Source: Actinomycetes bacterium
Lineage (GTDB): Bacteria > Actinomycetota > Actinomycetes > Actinomycetales > Cellulomonadaceae
Reading direction: 5' to 3'
NCBI GenBank assembly: GCA_023389545.1
Contig: JAEWEI010000249.1
Coordinates: 1 to 8,064 of the forward strand
DNA length: 8,064 nucleotides
The position numbers and the translations under genes were made by a program. The notes under the pieces were generated by a model, which was given only the letters and a program-made list of their open reading frames with translations, was not told where the DNA came from and made no database searches. Below, piece by piece: positions 5,672 through 8,064 of the stretch (position 1 is the first letter of the stretch; each line of letters opens with the position of its first letter).

Positions 5672-5682
5672 GTGAAACGCAC
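5672..5682 (+). repeat. Extra GTGAAACGCAC copy upstream of the orphan regulator
   Basis: The plus strand reads GTGAAACGCAC in the 143-bp gap between the sensor kinase and the orphan regulator gene. It shares the 9-mer GAAACGCAC with the distal direct repeat before the precursor, in the opposite orientation. It may be a shared binding site, or chance in a GC-rich genome. No strong promoter is visible in this gap. Confidence 0.25.
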
Positions 5683-5714
5683 GACAGGCCTAGCGGGGCC
5701 AGACGCCGCGCTGG

Positions 5715-7280
5715 TCAGCCCTCGTCCGGGCCCGAGGTCGTCGTGGGGCCCGCGGGAGGCGCGTCGTCGGCGGCCGCGGGCATCGTGACGGTGAATGTGG
5801 TCGCGCCGGGCGTCCCGTCGGCCGTGATCGTGCCGCCATGGGCCAGCACGACGGCGTGCACGATCGCGAGCCCCAGCCCCGTGGAGCCCGTCGCGCGGTT
5901 GCGCGAGGAGTCGCCCCGGGTGAACCGCTGGAACAGGCGTGAGCGCAGCGGCTCGGCGATCCCCGGCCCGTCGTCGCGCACGGTGAGGCGGACCTGCCCG
6001 GCGTCGGCGTGCACGCCCAGCACCACTGTGGTCCCAGCCGGTGTGTGCTCGCGCGCGTTGGACAGCAGGTTCGCCAGCACCTGGCGCAGCCGGTGCTCGT
6101 CCCCGCGCACCACCGGCGGGGTGGAGTCCTCCGTCTCGTCCATGTCCAGACGCCAGACGTGGTCGCGGCTCGCGGCATGGGCGTCGGCCAGCGCGTCGAC
6201 GGCCAGCGCCGCCACGTCCACGTCCTGCTGCTCCAACTCGCGGCCCGCGTCCAGCCGGGCCAGCAGCAGCATGTCCTCGACGAGCGCTGTCATGCGGCGG
6301 GACTCGGACTCGACCCGGCTCATGGCGCGCAGCGCGTCCGGCGGCAGCTCGTCGGGCAGGCGGCGGACCAGCTCGGCGTAGCCGCGGATCGAGGCCAGGG
6401 GGGTGCGCAGCTCGTGGCTCGCGTCGGCGACGAACTGCCGCACCTGCGTCTCGGACTCATGCCGCGAGGCCAGCGCCGACTCGACGTGGCCGAGCATCTG
6501 GTTGAGGGCGGCGCCCACCTGGCCGACCTCGGTGGAGGGGTCCGTGTCCTCCTCGGGGACCCGCTCGGCGAGCGTGACCTCCCCGCGGGACAGCGGCAGC
6601 TCCGCGACCCGGGTCGCCGTCGCGGCCACCCGGTTGAGGGGCCGCAGCTCGCGTCCCATCAGCCACGCGCCGAGGACGCCGGCGATGAGCAGGCCGACCA
6701 GGGCCACCACGAGCTCGACGATGACGTAATTCTCGACGGTGGCACTCGCGTCGGCGGTGGAGATCCCGGTGGCGACGACGGCGCCGTCGCTCGTGGTGGT
6801 CGCGATGACCCGGTAATCGCCCAGGTCGGGGATCGACACCGAGACCGGCACGCCGTCACGCTGCACGTCGGCCAAGGCGCCGGCCTGCTCGGACGTCAGC
6901 GGCCGGAACTCCCCGGAGTCGTCGAAGTACCCGGCGACGACCACGCCGTCCTGCTCGAAGTAGTTCAACGCGCCCACGTCCTGCTGGCCGGGCAGGCGCA
7001 GCGAGGGCGGCAGGTGCTCGCTGCCGTCCGGGGGGCCGGGCTGCCGGTCGGAGCCGTCGGGCGGCATCGGCCCGCCCGGGTCGATCCGGTCCGGGGCGCT
7101 CGCGGCGCGGGCGCTGGCGGCGACGAGCCGGCTGTCGATCTGCCCCAGCAGCGAGTCCCGCAGCGCGAGCGTCGACACGACGCCCATCACGGCCGCCACC
7201 GCAGCGATCAGGACGAGCAGCACCACGACGAGGCGGCGGCGCAACGTCCAGCGGCGCCTGCGTGGGCGGGCCGTGGTCAC
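5715..7280 (-). CDS. HAMP/HisKA sensor histidine kinase
   Basis: This is a classical membrane sensor kinase of 521 residues. An Arg-rich N-terminus (about 1-16) precedes TM1 (17-38). A Pro/Gly/Asp-rich extracellular sensor region (about 40-183) ends at TM2 (184-206). Next comes a HAMP linker (about 207-262), then HisKA with H289 in ASHELRTPLASIRGYAELV. The HATPase domain has N408 in NLLSNAREHTP, DDGPG at 436-440, the F-box FQRFTRGDSSR from 450 and GLGLAIVHAVVLAHGG from 468. All catalytic boxes are intact. The GTG start at 7280 overlaps the response-regulator stop (GTGA), with GGAGG 4 nt upstream, so the pair is translationally coupled. It resembles actinobacterial TcrY/TrcS-like kinases. The signal is unknown, and the low-complexity sensor domain gives no clue. 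A role in the neighbouring RiPP locus is possible but not shown. Confidence 0.95.
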   Translation of the reverse strand: MTTARPRRRRWTLRRRLVVVLLVLIAAVAAVMGVVSTLALRDSLLGQIDSRLVAASARAASAPDRIDPGGPMPPDGSDRQPGPPDGSEHLPPSLRLPGQQDVGALNYFEQDGVVVAGYFDDSGEFRPLTSEQAGALADVQRDGVPVSVSIPDLGDYRVIATTTSDGAVVATGISTADASATVENYVIVELVVALVGLLIAGVLGAWLMGRELRPLNRVAATATRVAELPLSRGEVTLAERVPEEDTDPSTEVGQVGAALNQMLGHVESALASRHESETQVRQFVADASHELRTPLASIRGYAELVRRLPDELPPDALRAMSRVESESRRMTALVEDMLLLARLDAGRELEQQDVDVAALAVDALADAHAASRDHVWRLDMDETEDSTPPVVRGDEHRLRQVLANLLSNAREHTPAGTTVVLGVHADAGQVRLTVRDDGPGIAEPLRSRLFQRFTRGDSSRNRATGSTGLGLAIVHAVVLAHGGTITADGTPGATTFTVTMPAAADDAPPAGPTTTSGPDEG

Positions 7281-8023
7281 GGCGCCTCCGTGCCCTCGGC
7301 GGGCTTGAGCACGTACCCGACGCCCCGCAGGGTGTGGATCATCGGGGCGCGCCCCGCGTCGATCTTGCGGCGCAGGTAGGAGACATACAGCTCGACGATG
7401 TTCGCCTGCCCGCCGAAGTCGTACTGCCACACCCGGTCGAGGATCTGCGCCTTCGACAGCACCCGCCGGGGGTTGCGCATGAAGTAGCGCAGCAACTCGA
7501 ACTCCGTGGCCGTCAGGCGGATCTCGTCGTCACCGCGCCACACCTCGTGGCTGTCCTCGTCCATGCGCAGGTCGCCCACCGTCAACGTGGCCTCCTCGCG
7601 CTCGCTGACCGCGCCGACCCGGCGCAGCAGCGCGCGCAGCCGCGCGACGACCTCCTCGAGGCTGAACGGCTTCGTCACGTAGTCGTCGCCACCGGCCGTG
7701 GGGCCCGCGATGCGGTCCTCGACGGCGTCCTTGGCGGTGAGGAACAGCACCGGCACCAACGGATCCCGGGCGCGGATCCGCCGCAGCACGTCGAGGCCCG
7801 ACATGTCGGGCAGCATGATGTCGAGCAGGATCACATCCGGGTCGAACGACTTCGCGAGCCGCAGCGCGGCGTTCCCCGTGAGGGCGTGCTCCACCTGCCA
7901 GCCCTCATAGCGCAGCGCCGTCGACAGCAGCTCGGCGAGCGTCGCCTCGTCATCCACGACAAGCGCGCGGATGGGCGCGCCATCGCGGCGGGTCAACGTG
8001 TCACGGGTCCCCGGGGTGCTCAT
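7277..8023 (-). CDS. OmpR/PhoB-family response regulator
   Basis: This transcription factor of 248 residues has a receiver domain (about 18-135) followed by a winged-helix DNA-binding domain (about 147-241). Receiver residues are complete: D24-D25, phospho-acceptor D68 in LLDIMLPD, T96 and K118 in DDYVTKPFS. The usual GLxxGADDY appears as GPTAGGDDY. The winged helix contains LTATEFELLRYFMRNP, LSKAQILDRVW, VSYLRRKID and TLRGVGYVL, all typical. The sequence is closest in feel to TcrA/TrcR-type regulators of actinobacteria. The ATG at 8023 has no Shine-Dalgarno at normal distance. The nearest, GGGAG, lies nearer an upstream ATG described separately. It is the first gene of a coupled pair with the HisKA kinase. 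Its targets cannot be read from the window. Confidence 0.96.
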   Translation of the reverse strand: MSTPGTRDTLTRRDGAPIRALVVDDEATLAELLSTALRYEGWQVEHALTGNAALRLAKSFDPDVILLDIMLPDMSGLDVLRRIRARDPLVPVLFLTAKDAVEDRIAGPTAGGDDYVTKPFSLEEVVARLRALLRRVGAVSEREEATLTVGDLRMDEDSHEVWRGDDEIRLTATEFELLRYFMRNPRRVLSKAQILDRVWQYDFGGQANIVELYVSYLRRKIDAGRAPMIHTLRGVGYVLKPAEGTEAP

Positions 8024-8036
8024 GCACCCATGGTGC
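8020..8036 (-). promoter_or_regulatory. Three-codon leader ORF overlapping the regulator start
   Basis: On the minus strand an ATG at 8031 opens ATG-GGT-GCA-TGA, whose stop overlaps the ATG of the response regulator as ATGA. The leader ATG, not the gene ATG, is at proper distance (9 nt) from GGGAGC. It sits in the loop of a 5-bp inverted repeat, GCACC-ATG-GGTGC (8024-8036). Translation of the regulator may therefore depend on termination-reinitiation, or the transcript may be leaderless and the arrangement accidental. Confidence 0.3.
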
Positions 8037-8064
8037 GCGCGCTCCCTGTGCCCGGTCTGATCCG

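Noticed and set aside
5572..5682. In-frame extension of the orphan regulator
   Set aside because: The receiver domain begins at MIRVVVADE with GGGGGGAG 8 nt upstream. The extension is Arg/Pro-rich and not domain-like.
7281..7430. N-terminal extension of the HisKA kinase into the regulator gene
   Set aside because: It lies antiparallel in frame to the conserved winged-helix coding and lacks support. The GTG with GGAGG at the GTGA overlap is the natural start.
1..8064. CRISPR array, tRNA/rRNA genes, insertion sequences
   Set aside because: No regularly spaced long repeats, no cloverleaf-like segments and no transposase reading frames or terminal repeats were seen.

Overview
The window comes from a very GC-rich genome. 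Coding is dense, with GTG starts joined to upstream stop codons by GTGA overlaps, hairpin terminators without U-runs and typical actinobacterial two-component proteins. It is almost certainly an actinomycete. A Micrococcales-type host is a guess that the sequence does not prove. All seven genes I accept lie on the minus strand, so transcription runs from high to low coordinates. The many long open frames on the plus strand are shadows caused by GC bias.

From right to left, the order is as follows. (1) An OmpR/PhoB-type response regulator (7277-8023) overlaps a HAMP/HisKA sensor kinase (5715-7280). This is a classical two-component pair that senses something outside the membrane. (2) After a 143-bp gap comes an orphan NarL/LuxR-type regulator (4957-5571) whose recognition helix and post-phosphorylation-site motif are degenerate. 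It is followed by a strong hairpin terminator (4913-4944). (3) A 412-bp non-coding, highly structured regulatory region (4545-4956) holds a 17-bp near-palindrome, a perfect inverted repeat, two copies of a bipartite direct repeat and a hairpin just before a ribosome binding site. (4) A 63-residue peptide gene (4353-4544) overlaps by 4 bp a 756-residue fused cyclodehydratase (2086-4356). The enzyme has, in order, a leader-binding RRE-like winged helix, an E1-like domain with two zinc CxxC pairs, and a YcaO ATPase domain. (5) After 90 bp comes a DesK-type membrane histidine kinase (745-1995) that overlaps by 4 bp a NarL/LuxR-type response regulator (143-748). Hairpins follow (37-105).

The heart of the window is a very small RiPP locus of the azoline (TOMM, LAP/cyanobactin-like) type: one precursor and one fused cyclodehydratase, bracketed by two NarL-type regulators and a DesK-type sensor. 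The precursor is odd. It has a plausible leader with an LDELYxML-like helix, but its C-terminal part has no cysteine at all. It is aromatic-rich, with only one Ser and one Thr as candidate ring-forming residues, and ends in a PGHFHPG element. No dehydrogenase, protease or transporter for the product lies in the window. A working model, which is inference, is that the peptide and its YcaO enzyme make an unusual azoline- or otherwise backbone-modified peptide under the control of the adjacent kinase and regulators.
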